64,000 nucleotides of DNA from NCBI GenBank assembly GCA_963931055.1, contig OZ006987.1, positions 992,001 to 1,056,000 of the forward strand. The letters are read 5' to 3'. This document shows, in pieces, positions 19,370 to 28,000 of this stretch (position 1 is its first letter; every line of letters begins with the position of its first letter). This stretch comes from Coprenecus sp949297365 (GTDB taxonomy: Bacteria; Bacteroidota; Bacteroidia; Bacteroidales; UBA932). The notes under the pieces are model-generated. The model searched no databases. It saw nothing but the letters and a program-made list of their open reading frames with translations, and had not been told where the DNA came from. Both the position numbers and the translations under genes were made by a program.

Positions 19370-20374
19370 ATGGCAACGGAAATATCAGCAATAGGCAAGC
19401 AGGCCCTGATGTCGCGGCTCTTCGAGGGCAGCGGTTTCGTGAATGGGCGGGGCTGCGCGTTCTCCGGGGACGGGGACTTCGGCACGGTACACAAGGTATT
19501 CATGGAAAAGGTGGATTTCGACCTGACGTACAATCCTCTGCAGCATCTCGGGCACAAGCTGGCCCTGAATGTCATCGGGGAGCTATACGCGGGCATGTAT
19601 TCCCCTGTGGGCATGGATGTGGTGGTGGCTCTGTCCAACCGCTTCTCGGCCGAGGATGTGCAGGATCTCTGGGAGGGCATCTCCGCTGCAGCCAAGGAAC
19701 ACGGCGCGGGGCATCTGGCCCTGGACTTGATTCCCTCGGCGGCCGGAATGGTGGTGAGCATCGCGGCCTGGGGCTCCACCGCTAAGGAGGTGACTGAAAT
19801 GCGGAAGAAGGCTCAGTCAAAGGACCTTCTGGTGCTCAGCGGCGACTTGGGCGCGGCCTATATGGGGCTGCACGTATTAGAGAGGGAGAAAGCCGCATTC
19901 GAGGGTACTCCTGCCGGGGCGCAGCCCAAGCAGCCGGACCTGACACAGTACAAATACATTGTAGGCGAATACCTCAGCCCCTATCTCAAGCCAGGTATTC
20001 CGGGACGTTTCACCGAGGCGGGAATCATCCCCTGCGGCGGTTATTTCATCAGCCGCGGCCTGGGTGACACCGCCAAGCGCATAGCTGCTGATACGGGCCT
20101 CGGAGTCAAGATCTACGTAGGGAAGATCCCGATTGCCTCCAAGACATTCGAGATGGCGCAGGAGCTGAACCTCGACCCCATCACTGCCGCCGTCAACGGT
20201 GGGGATGACTACCGCCTCCTGTATATTGTCCCCCTCGAGTTCCACGAGACCCTCCGCCATGACTTCCAGGACTGGGACATCATCGGCCACCTCGCCCACT
20301 CCGACGTGGGCGAGGTCCTCGTCACCCCCGAAGGAGCCGAAATCGGCATCCACGCCCAAGGCTATGAACAATAA
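19370..20374 (+). CDS. PurM/ThiL (AIR synthase-related) superfamily protein
   Basis: A 334-residue cytosolic protein of the PurM/ThiL/SelD ATP-binding superfamily. HLGHKLALNVIGELYAGM resembles the ThiL segment that follows the nucleotide-binding loop, LLVLSGDLGAAYMGL matches the second conserved loop, and VNGGDDYRLLYIVP equals the ThiL C-terminal GGEDYELL box. The usual ThiL GDDAA loop is replaced by SGDGDFGT. It could phosphorylate thiamine monophosphate, but is often annotated only as AIR synthase-related. A methyltransferase gene starts at or just inside its 3' end, so the two may now share a transcript. Confidence 0.75.
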   Translation: MATEISAIGKQALMSRLFEGSGFVNGRGCAFSGDGDFGTVHKVFMEKVDFDLTYNPLQHLGHKLALNVIGELYAGMYSPVGMDVVVALSNRFSAEDVQDLWEGISAAAKEHGAGHLALDLIPSAAGMVVSIAAWGSTAKEVTEMRKKAQSKDLLVLSGDLGAAYMGLHVLEREKAAFEGTPAGAQPKQPDLTQYKYIVGEYLSPYLKPGIPGRFTEAGIIPCGGYFISRGLGDTAKRIAADTGLGVKIYVGKIPIASKTFEMAQELNLDPITAAVNGGDDYRLLYIVPLEFHETLRHDFQDWDIIGHLAHSDVGEVLVTPEGAEIGIHAQGYEQ

Positions 20375-20381
20375 GAAGATT

Positions 20382-21575
20382 ATGAAGAATACAAAATATA
20401 CACACGTAGACTGTTTCGCTGGGCCGGGTGGTTTCTGCACCGGACTGACAGCCAGCGGTTTTAATACAAAAGTAGCCGTTGAATACATACGCAGTTGCTG
20501 TGACACATATTCCCACAATCATCCTGACGTTCACATGATATGCAATGACATAAGGAAAGTACAGGCTGACGATATATTGCCGTACATACCTGATGAGGGA
20601 GTTGATCTGGTAACGTCCGGGATGCCATGCGAGACATTCTCCACAGCCGGTAATTCTTCCAGGTCTTTTTATGATGACCGCCAGGTACTGTTCCGGGAGG
20701 GAATAAGAATAGCTCAGATTTGCAGGGCTAAGTTGATTCTTTTTGAAAATGTGCCTGGGATAACTAGCAAGAAGATAGACAAATCATCAGAAAAACTGGT
20801 TATTACTCTGCTAAAAGAGGAGCTGCGCGAAGCCGGATACGGCAATTTTGTAGAAGTAATACTGGATGCGGCTTCTTTCGGAGTCCCACAGCATAGAAGA
20901 CGTTTTTTTATACTGGCCGCAAAGGACGGGACATGGGAACTGACCGTTCCTCAAGAGGAGACAGACAGGCATACCGTCACGGTACAGGAGGCTCTTTGCG
21001 GTCTTCCGGATGTAGTGGCAAACAGCAATGAAGAACAGACTGAATATCTTTCCTGTGAATCAGATTACTCTTTACTGATGAAGAATGACAAGTTCTGGAG
21101 CAGACAGAACTTGCACTACGACAGGGGCATTCTGAATCACCTTCCGATGAAGCACCGTGAATGCACATTGAAAAGATTTGCACTTATACAACAAGGAGAA
21201 AGCCTGAAGACACTGTTTGAGAAATATCAGGGCAAGGAAAGACAGAATCTGCAGGAACAGCGCATATTGCCTAAAAAAATGTTCATCAAACGTAATTACA
21301 GACTCGTATCGGATGAACCGGCCCCCACAGTAACCAGTCATTGTCTGGATGAATTTATCCATCCTGACTCCAACAGGGCACTCACTGTCAGGGAATGTGC
21401 GCGGCTGCAGTCATTTCCTGATTCCTACAATTTTACAGGCGGACCATATATTGTGCCTCATATAAACAGAGAAGTACAGGATAAATACGAACAGATCGGA
21501 GACGCTGTTCCGCCATTGCTGGCATACGCATGGGGAGAGAATATCAAATCAATTTTAAATAAATACAGATTATGA
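20382..21575 (+). CDS. C5-cytosine DNA methyltransferase of a type II restriction-modification system
   Basis: A 397-residue m5C methyltransferase. Motif I (DCFAGPGGFCTGL, residues 8-20), the catalytic PC of motif IV (SGMPCETFST, near residue 82), motif VI ENVPG, motif VIII QHRRRFF and the C-terminal motifs IX and X (RECARLQSFPD, QIGDAVPPLLA) are visible in order. It protects DNA from the adjacent nuclease. An alternative ATG at 20364 would overlap the previous gene by 11 bp. Base composition looks more A+T rich than the neighbours, suggesting transfer. The target site cannot be read from sequence. Confidence 0.95.
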   Translation: MKNTKYTHVDCFAGPGGFCTGLTASGFNTKVAVEYIRSCCDTYSHNHPDVHMICNDIRKVQADDILPYIPDEGVDLVTSGMPCETFSTAGNSSRSFYDDRQVLFREGIRIAQICRAKLILFENVPGITSKKIDKSSEKLVITLLKEELREAGYGNFVEVILDAASFGVPQHRRRFFILAAKDGTWELTVPQEETDRHTVTVQEALCGLPDVVANSNEEQTEYLSCESDYSLLMKNDKFWSRQNLHYDRGILNHLPMKHRECTLKRFALIQQGESLKTLFEKYQGKERQNLQEQRILPKKMFIKRNYRLVSDEPAPTVTSHCLDEFIHPDSNRALTVRECARLQSFPDSYNFTGGPYIVPHINREVQDKYEQIGDAVPPLLAYAWGENIKSILNKYRL

Positions 21576-22459
21576 AAGAAGGGATGAAAGAAAAACAAGT
21601 TGGAGAATTCTGTAAAGAAGTGTACACTGATGCGTATAATCAGCTACTGGAAAGCCTCCTTGCTGAAAACGGGACAAATTTGGAACAAACTCCCAAAAAC
21701 AAACTGGAAGCATTTGAGGCCATCGCTCAGAAATATGCAATCAAACATTCAATTATAAGCAGTCTTGAATCGTATCCGGACTCTGACCCTGCATCGGTAT
21801 GGAAGTCCATTTATGGAGCCCATGTACATAGGAAGAGCGGCGTTGAGGACATACGGACAATAACTAATGTAATCAGTGCCGATCAAAGTTGGAAGAAATC
21901 CAGTGGACATGCATTTGAGGAAATGATAAAAGACATATCGGCAGAGGTACTTCAAAAAGAAAATATAAACTTTGTACTGCAGAGAGATTTGACCAAGATG
22001 CTTGATGGACATATTCTTGCAAATGAAAAGAGGGACTTGGAATGGCTAAGGAAAAGGGTGGATGAAAGTGTCTTTGATCTGTACGCAATAACTGAACATA
22101 ACAACAAAAGTTATTGTTTTGGCTGCATTCAGTGCAAAACTAGCATTAGGGACAGAGTTACCCGCGACAGAGAGCCTTCAATAGATGCAATGGGAGCATT
22201 TTTCTGGAGTATTGCTATAGTATTGGACGGTAGTTTTCTTAAAATGCCTAAATTTATTTCTATGGTTAACGGCGGCGGAACTGAACACCGCACTAATGGC
22301 TGGCACGGTCTGTATGTTTTCACATCGGAAAAGGAAACAGGCAGAATATATAGGACTGACATCACTTTTAAAAAGCTTAAAGACCACGCAGTGAAGGCCG
22401 GCAGACAATGGTTGACTCAGCGTCAATGGCTTGATTCAACTTGGAATCCTGAAATCTAA
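21572..22459 (+). CDS. Putative type II restriction endonuclease
   Basis: A 295-residue protein whose ATG overlaps the methyltransferase stop (ATGA), the usual coupling in restriction-modification pairs. The segment SWKKSSGHAFEEMI (about residues 110-123) looks like the helix with an acidic residue in BsaWI-like and related nucleases. FDLYAITEHNNKSYCFGCIQCKTS (broken here as FDLYAI and CIQCKTS) fits a PD-(D/E)XK core, with Q in place of E, about residues 169-192. The class call rests mainly on context plus this core; I cannot assign a named family with confidence. A second ATG at 21584 is possible. Confidence 0.75.
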   Translation: MKEGMKEKQVGEFCKEVYTDAYNQLLESLLAENGTNLEQTPKNKLEAFEAIAQKYAIKHSIISSLESYPDSDPASVWKSIYGAHVHRKSGVEDIRTITNVISADQSWKKSSGHAFEEMIKDISAEVLQKENINFVLQRDLTKMLDGHILANEKRDLEWLRKRVDESVFDLYAITEHNNKSYCFGCIQCKTSIRDRVTRDREPSIDAMGAFFWSIAIVLDGSFLKMPKFISMVNGGGTEHRTNGWHGLYVFTSEKETGRIYRTDITFKKLKDHAVKAGRQWLTQRQWLDSTWNPEI

Positions 22460-22470
22460 ATTGTTATTAT

Positions 22471-23817
22471 ATGAAACGTATTGTAAAAAGTATTTTAGCG
22501 GCAACACTGCTGGCAGCAGCCGCCTCTTCTGCCTCGGCGCAGGAGAACTACCGGCCTTCGCCCGAGATTGTGGCGTCGCAGGAGCAGTTCCGTGAGAACC
22601 GTTTCGGAATTTTCATCCACTGGGGTATTTACTCCATGTACGGCCAGGGCGAGTGGGCCTTGAACTACAACGGACTGACCCACGAGGAGTACAGCAAGAT
22701 GGCCGGGGGCTTCTATCCCGCCGATTTCGACGCAGCCGAATGGGTGAGTGCCATCAAAGCCTCCGGAGCCAGGTACATCTGCATCACTACCCGTCACCAC
22801 GACGGCTTCTCGATGTTCGACAGCAAATGCACTGACTATGACATCGTAGACGCGACCCCGTTCAAGCGCGACATCATCGCCGAGCTGGCCGAGGAGTGCG
22901 AGCGTCAGGGAATAGCCCTGCATCTGTATTATTCGCTCATCGACTGGGGACGCAATGACGCGCCGCGCGGACGCACCGGACAGGAGACGGGCCGTCCAGA
23001 GGCCACCGACCCGGACACCTATTTCGACTTCATGAAATGCCAGCTGACAGAGCTGCTGACCCGTTACGGGGATGTGGGCTGCATCTGGTTCGACGGCAAC
23101 TGGGACCACGAGGACGGCGAGCAGCCCTACGACTTCCGCTATGACGAGCTGTATCCGCTTATTCACGGACTGCAACCCTCCTGCCTGATCGGCAACAACC
23201 ACCATATCACGCCTTATCCCGGAGAGGACATCCAGATCTTCGAGCGGGACATCCCCGGGGAGAATACCGCCGGCTGGCATAGCGGCGGAGTCAGCACGAC
23301 GCTTCCGCTGGAGACCTGCCAGACCATGAACGGCTCCTGGGGTTACCGGATGCGGGACCAGGACTATAAGAGTACGGATGAACTTATCCGTTATCTTGTG
23401 TCCACAGCCGGACGCGACGCCAACCTGCTGCTCAACGTGGGACCTCAGCCGGACGGCAATATTCCCGCAGCGGCCCTTGAGCGCCTGGCCGCGATGGGCG
23501 AGTGGCTCGCAGTCAACGGCGAGACCATCTACGGTACCCGCAGCACCCTCGTGAAACCCCAGCCATGGGGCGTGACCACCAATAAGGACGACCGGATGTG
23601 GTTGCACGTCTTCCCCGCCGACGCCTTCAAGACCGCCTCTGACGGACAGATCTACGTGCCCTACAAGGCCGGACGCAAAGTGGCCTCAGTCACTCCTTTC
23701 GGCTCGCCTGACGTGAAGCTCAGCTTCAAGCAGTACAAGGAAGGCCTCTTCGTGACCCTACCCTCCGACATGCCTGCCGACGTACCGGACTATATCGTCG
23801 AAGTGACCTTCAGATAG
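22471..23817 (+). CDS. GH29 alpha-L-fucosidase
   Basis: A 448-residue glycoside hydrolase family 29 enzyme with a Sec signal peptide (cleavage after about residue 24, ASAQE). The catalytic (beta/alpha)8 domain shows FGIFIHWGIYSMYGQGEW near residues 47-64, ITTRHHDGFSMF near 107-118, and the nucleophile region GCIWFDGNWD near 206-215. A short C-terminal beta domain follows. It removes alpha-linked L-fucose from host or dietary glycans in the periplasm or outside the cell. It sits 11 bp after the restriction gene, so the R-M pair may have inserted in front of it. Confidence 0.93.
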   Translation: MKRIVKSILAATLLAAAASSASAQENYRPSPEIVASQEQFRENRFGIFIHWGIYSMYGQGEWALNYNGLTHEEYSKMAGGFYPADFDAAEWVSAIKASGARYICITTRHHDGFSMFDSKCTDYDIVDATPFKRDIIAELAEECERQGIALHLYYSLIDWGRNDAPRGRTGQETGRPEATDPDTYFDFMKCQLTELLTRYGDVGCIWFDGNWDHEDGEQPYDFRYDELYPLIHGLQPSCLIGNNHHITPYPGEDIQIFERDIPGENTAGWHSGGVSTTLPLETCQTMNGSWGYRMRDQDYKSTDELIRYLVSTAGRDANLLLNVGPQPDGNIPAAALERLAAMGEWLAVNGETIYGTRSTLVKPQPWGVTTNKDDRMWLHVFPADAFKTASDGQIYVPYKAGRKVASVTPFGSPDVKLSFKQYKEGLFVTLPSDMPADVPDYIVEVTFR

Positions 23818-23968
23818 TTGTCAGTTGCGCCCTGCTCTGTAGTAATCAAGTATCCGCGCAGACATACTTGCCAAGTGGCGCAATATCTTGACCATTATTG
23901 ATTCAACCATTTACATTCTGCAACAAAAGTCTTTTTTAGATTTTTCCGTTTGTTTTATTAAAAAGTTG

Positions 23969-23999
23969 TTGCATCATATAGGTTTTATTATTAACTTTG
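23969..23999 (+). promoter_or_regulatory. Bacteroidota promoter of the interrupted DUF3575 gene cluster
   Basis: TTG (23969-23971), 20 bases, and TAACTTTG (23992-23999) match the -33/-7 consensus very well, 26 bp before the ATG at 24026. The promoter is intact although the gene behind it is split. Confidence 0.7.
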
Positions 24000-24025
24000 G
24001 ACGTAAATACTAAACTTAACTGCTT

Positions 24026-24139
24026 ATGAGCAAAAGAAAACTATTTTTATTTTTAATATTTGCGTCTGTATTCACTTCCTGCGCTTTTTACACATACGGC
24101 CAGAACTCCCCCTGCGATTCAATTACCGTTTATTTTGAC
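24026..24139 (+). pseudogene. 5' fragment of a DUF3575-type envelope protein gene, split by an IS
   Basis: The fragment starts with an ATG 26 bp after a strong promoter and encodes a signal peptide with a lipobox-like FTSCAF and then DSITVYFD, the usual opening of the DUF3575 family. Codons stay open to 24139, where the insertion element begins; within the element the frame stops at once (TAA at 24143-24145). The 3' part resumes at 25737 in the same frame. Joining the two parts after removal of the element and one duplicated pentamer restores about 430 residues. Confidence 0.9.
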
Positions 24140-25731
24140 CCTTAATTCCGCAACACTATAGTTTAACATTATTTATAAGTGCCTGAGCAACAAAAAGTTG
24201 CCCAGGATTTTGCCATGTCAGAATTTTCACTTACCTTAGTGTTGCGAAAAGAAGACAAGCAAAACTCTAATATGACATGGCAAAGATACAAATAAAATCT
24301 GAGAAACTCACTCCTTTTGGAGGAATTTTTTCTATTATGGAGCAATTTGATGCTCTTTTAGCTCAAACCATAGATTCCACCTTGGGATTGAGATGCACTA
24401 TGTTTGGTTATCAATATAGCGAAATTCTACGCTCTCTGATGTGCGTATATCTTTGTGGCGGCTCATGTATTGAGGATGTTACAACTCACTTGATGAAACA
24501 TTTGTCTCTTCATCCAACTCTTCGCACTTGCAGCGCAGACACCATATTGCGTGCTATCGAAGAACTGACTTGTAAGAACATCACCTATAAATCTGCTTCT
24601 GGCAACTCCTATGATTTCAATACTGCAGACAAGATGAACTGCTTATTGATCAAAGCCCTGCTTGCTACTGGTCAATTGAAATCCGGTCAAGAGTATGATT
24701 TTGACTTTGACCATCAGTTCATTGAAACAGAGAAGCATGATGCAAAACCAACCTACAAGAAGTTCCTGGGCTATAGTCCAGGTGTGGCAGTCATTAACGA
24801 CATGATTGTCGGTATTGAAAATAGAGACGGCAACACAAACGTGCGCTTCAACCAAAGAGAGACTTTGGAAAGAATCTTCAAGCGACTGGAGGCATCAGAA
24901 GTATATATATCCCGTGCCCGCATGGATTGCGGCTCATGCTCGGAGGAAATCGTAGATATGGTAGAGGCTCATTGCAGGCATTTTTATATTCGTGCCAACA
25001 GATGCTCTTCCTTCTACGATTCCATGTTTGCCTTGACTGGATGGAAAACTGTTGAAATCAACGGTATTGAATTTGAGCTGAATTCCATCCTTGTTGAGAA
25101 ATGGAAAGGAAAACCGTATCGTCTTGTCATACAGAGACAAAGGCGAATAGATGGAGACCTTGACATTTGGGAAGGCGAATATACCTACAGATGTATACTG
25201 ACTAACGATTACAAGTCGAGTGCAAGAGACATCGTGGAATTCTACAATCTTCGTGGTGGCAAGGAACGCATCTTCGATGACATGAACAATGGCTTTGGCT
25301 GGAATCGATTGCCAAAATCGTTCATGGCACAGAATACTGTATTCCTGCTTATGACAGCTCTCATCAGAAACTTCTACAAAGCTATTATGCAGAGATTGAA
25401 AACCCATGAATTTGGATTGCGTGCCACCAGCAGAATCAAGACCTTTGTTTTCAAGTTCATCTCTGTTCCTGCGAAATGGATTAAGACATCACGTAGGCAT
25501 GTATTGAATATTTACTCAGACAACAATGCTTATGCCAACCTGTTCAAGACAGACTTTGGTTAAAGACCATGCTTTTCTGGTTAAACCAGCGTATTACCTC
25601 AAGTCGCTTTATGGGGTAAGGGGATTTTGTGTCTGCGACATTTCTGTTGTGCAAGAAATATGTACAATAAAATGAATTTTGTCGCTTTGCAAGCAAAATC
25701 CCACTAAACCCTATAGGTTGCGGATTTGAGG
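24140..25731 (+). mobile_element. IS1380-family insertion sequence, 1592 bp, complete
   Basis: The ends are imperfect inverted repeats beginning CCTTAATTCCGCAAC at the left and, on the complement of the right end, CCTCAAATCCGCAAC (13 of 15 identical), with CCT termini as known for IS1380. The pentamer TTGAC occurs directly before the left end (24135-24139) and directly after the right end (25732-25736), a perfect target duplication. One intact transposase gene fills the element. The intact ends and duplication imply a recent insertion. Confidence 0.93.
24277..25563 (+). CDS. IS1380-family DDE transposase
   Basis: A 428-residue transposase similar to those of Bacteroides IS1380-type elements such as IS942 and IS612. 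The first catalytic Asp lies in FDFDHQF (about residues 147-153), the second in the RARMDCGSCSEE region (about 212-223), and the glutamate in FYNLRGGKERIFDDMNNGFGW, written here in parts as YNLRGGKER (about 322-330). The N-terminal helices should bind the ends. It occupies most of the element and is uninterrupted, so the element could still be mobile. Confidence 0.92.
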   Translation: MAKIQIKSEKLTPFGGIFSIMEQFDALLAQTIDSTLGLRCTMFGYQYSEILRSLMCVYLCGGSCIEDVTTHLMKHLSLHPTLRTCSADTILRAIEELTCKNITYKSASGNSYDFNTADKMNCLLIKALLATGQLKSGQEYDFDFDHQFIETEKHDAKPTYKKFLGYSPGVAVINDMIVGIENRDGNTNVRFNQRETLERIFKRLEASEVYISRARMDCGSCSEEIVDMVEAHCRHFYIRANRCSSFYDSMFALTGWKTVEINGIEFELNSILVEKWKGKPYRLVIQRQRRIDGDLDIWEGEYTYRCILTNDYKSSARDIVEFYNLRGGKERIFDDMNNGFGWNRLPKSFMAQNTVFLLMTALIRNFYKAIMQRLKTHEFGLRATSRIKTFVFKFISVPAKWIKTSRRHVLNIYSDNNAYANLFKTDFG

Positions 25732-25736
25732 TTGAC

Positions 25737-26915
25737 CTGAATTCTGTAGAAATTCAAAAAAACACTATTTCTTCCAATGAATTAATGCAATTCATTGAAT
25801 CAGTTAAAAACGCCTATAATGACGGCAGACTACAGCATGTCTGTATTTATGGATCTTCCTGCCTTATGGGCAATAGCGTCATCTGCGAAGCTTCAGCACT
25901 CAGACGTGCGGAAAGCCTGCGTAATTACATCATTCAAAACGCAGACATCCCGGACGGACTGGTAACAATAACGGATGCAGGCATAGACTGGAACCTGCTT
26001 GCGACGCTTGTGAGCAGTGATTCCAGGACTCCGAAAAGGGATATCGTTGTCAAAACCATAAAGGAGATACCCGTGTGGATTTTTGATTCCAATAACCATG
26101 TGGTTGACGGAAGAAAAAAACAGTTAATGGAGATATACTACGGCCGGTCCTTCGCATATATGCGGGAGCATTTTTTCTCTGACATGAGATATGCATCCGC
26201 CCGTCTTTACTGCGGTGTAAAAGACAATGAAGCACCTGTAGCCGAAGCAGAAACTATGACTGAAAATTCCGGAGTTTCCAAAGCCGACACGGCTCATATG
26301 GAACGTATTGCCGTTGAAGACACCGGCACGTATGCGGTTACGGATACAACGGAGGCAGAAGAAACCGATACGGCATATTCCGGACCGGTGACTATCCCGG
26401 CACATGCAAAGAAAGAGATGACCTGGGAGGGTTCTAATGTATGGCTGAAAACCGATATTCCATACTGGGCTCTCCTGGTGGCGAACCTAGGCGTGGAGGT
26501 CAGGCTTTCCGATCACTGGTCTCTGGACATCCCGGTAATGTACAGTCCATATACAGTGTCTCCATCATTCAGGTTCAGAATATTCGCTGTACAGCCATCG
26601 GCTAGATACTGGCTGAGAGCGGACATGACAGGCCACTTCTTCGGCATACACGCCATGGGAGGTATGTTCAATCTGTCTGTAAATGACAGCAGGCGCTTTC
26701 AGGATATAAACGGTGCATGGGGAGGTGGAATTGACTACGGCTATACCCTCAGATTCTCAAAACACTGGGGGATGGAATTCAACATTGGCGTCGGATATCT
26801 ATGGAGTAAATATGAGACATTCTACAATATAGAAAACGGCGCGTCCTACAACAGGACTACGCTCAATTATTTCGGCATAACCCGTCTTGGGATATCCCTG
26901 ATATATAAGCTATAG
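25737..26915 (+). pseudogene. 3' part of the split DUF3575-type envelope protein gene
   Basis: The frame continues the 5' fragment exactly, starting with CTG after the duplicated TTGAC. About 392 residues follow. The first half has an OmpA-like flavour (CIYGSSCLMGNSV, RAESLRNYI). The second half is the DUF3575 domain, a predicted outer-membrane or surface beta-structure (WLKTDIPYWALLVANLGVEV through GITRLGISLIYKL). An internal ATG at 25785 could allow a leaderless protein, but without a signal peptide it would not be exported. In Bacteroidales such genes stand first in fimbria-like clusters, as here. Confidence 0.85.
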
Positions 26916-26927
26916 GAGGGCCCGACT

Positions 26928-27950
26928 ATGATAACAATCAATAAAACAATCATTTCCGACATTGCCTTATATGCCGTTCTATCTGCTGCAGTCACTTTAT
27001 CAGCTACGGCTTGCATTAAAGAGTATCCTGATGAGGAGCAGGCAGTAGACCCCACAGAGATAGAACTGACTGTCAATCTCAGTACCGACCCTTCGGTAAC
27101 AGCGGCATCTGCCGTATCCAAAAGTGAGACATCTACAGGCTATGCTTATTTTGTCATTGAACTTTATAAGGATGAATTCGGAGGAGACAGCGTTTTCCGC
27201 AAAGAGCTCTGCGCTCCAGTGGATGACAACGGGAGCGCATCCATTACTTTCACTGAAAAGATGCACGCCGGCTCGTACCGCCTTGCGGCTTTTGCCGCAC
27301 GCACGGAAAATGAGGATGGAAGCGGATGTGCCTATGACATTTCTGATCTCAGTAATATCGTATTCCCGGAGAATGGAAATGCAGGCTCCAGCCCCATGAA
27401 AGAGTGCTATGACATCCGCATGGACATAGATCTGCCGCATAACCGGTGGTTCGGCACGGACAGTGTGAGCGGCGTACTTACTTCCCCTGTTGGCAGAGTT
27501 GAGGTGATATCCGAAGACGCTCCCGAATTCATCGATGACAATGACCTAAAAGCCAAAGCCGCTGAAGACGATTTCTGGCAGAACTACGAGGTCCGCTGGG
27601 ATTACGCGATGTACTTCCCTACCGGATACAACGCCATCACCGGCCTGCCCAACAAAGCTGAGACAGATATCGGATTCGTCTCCGACTTAACCCCTCTTGA
27701 AGACAACGAGGTGCTGATGGGCTACGACTACGTGTTCGTCAACGGCGACAACACCGAAGTATCCATCACCCTCAGTGTCTACGACCGTACCACAGGCGAA
27801 TGCCTGAACACCTACTCCGGCCTGAATGCCGGAATATACAAGGGACAGACCACCGTCATCCGGGGCAAATACCTCACCACCGAAAAGAAACCGGGTGTGA
27901 ATATTGATACAGACTTTGACGGCGATATCAACATAGACCTGAACCTATAA
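26928..27950 (+). CDS. FimB/Mfa2- or DUF6562-type fimbrial lipoprotein
   Basis: A 340-residue lipoprotein with a signal peptide ending in SATAC. The body is beta-rich and contains the motif pattern of Bacteroidales fimbrial accessory or anchor lipoproteins: an early TEIELTVNLSTD strand, a central GSYRLAAFAARTENED segment, and the ending TTVIRGKYLTTEKK plus IDTDFDGDINIDL. These lipoproteins are exported, cleaved and assembled or anchored at the surface. It lies 12 bp after the split DUF3575 gene and 50 bp before the next large lipoprotein, so the insertion upstream may reduce its expression by polarity. Confidence 0.7.
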   Translation: MITINKTIISDIALYAVLSAAVTLSATACIKEYPDEEQAVDPTEIELTVNLSTDPSVTAASAVSKSETSTGYAYFVIELYKDEFGGDSVFRKELCAPVDDNGSASITFTEKMHAGSYRLAAFAARTENEDGSGCAYDISDLSNIVFPENGNAGSSPMKECYDIRMDIDLPHNRWFGTDSVSGVLTSPVGRVEVISEDAPEFIDDNDLKAKAAEDDFWQNYEVRWDYAMYFPTGYNAITGLPNKAETDIGFVSDLTPLEDNEVLMGYDYVFVNGDNTEVSITLSVYDRTTGECLNTYSGLNAGIYKGQTTVIRGKYLTTEKKPGVNIDTDFDGDINIDLNL

Positions 27951-28000
27951 ATAATAAACAGGAAATGAACATCAACATTTTAACTAAATTTCAGACTTTT

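Noticed and set aside
22495..23607. 370-codon minus-strand frame over the fucosidase gene
   Set aside because: Antisense shadow of a clear GH29 gene with no family likeness.
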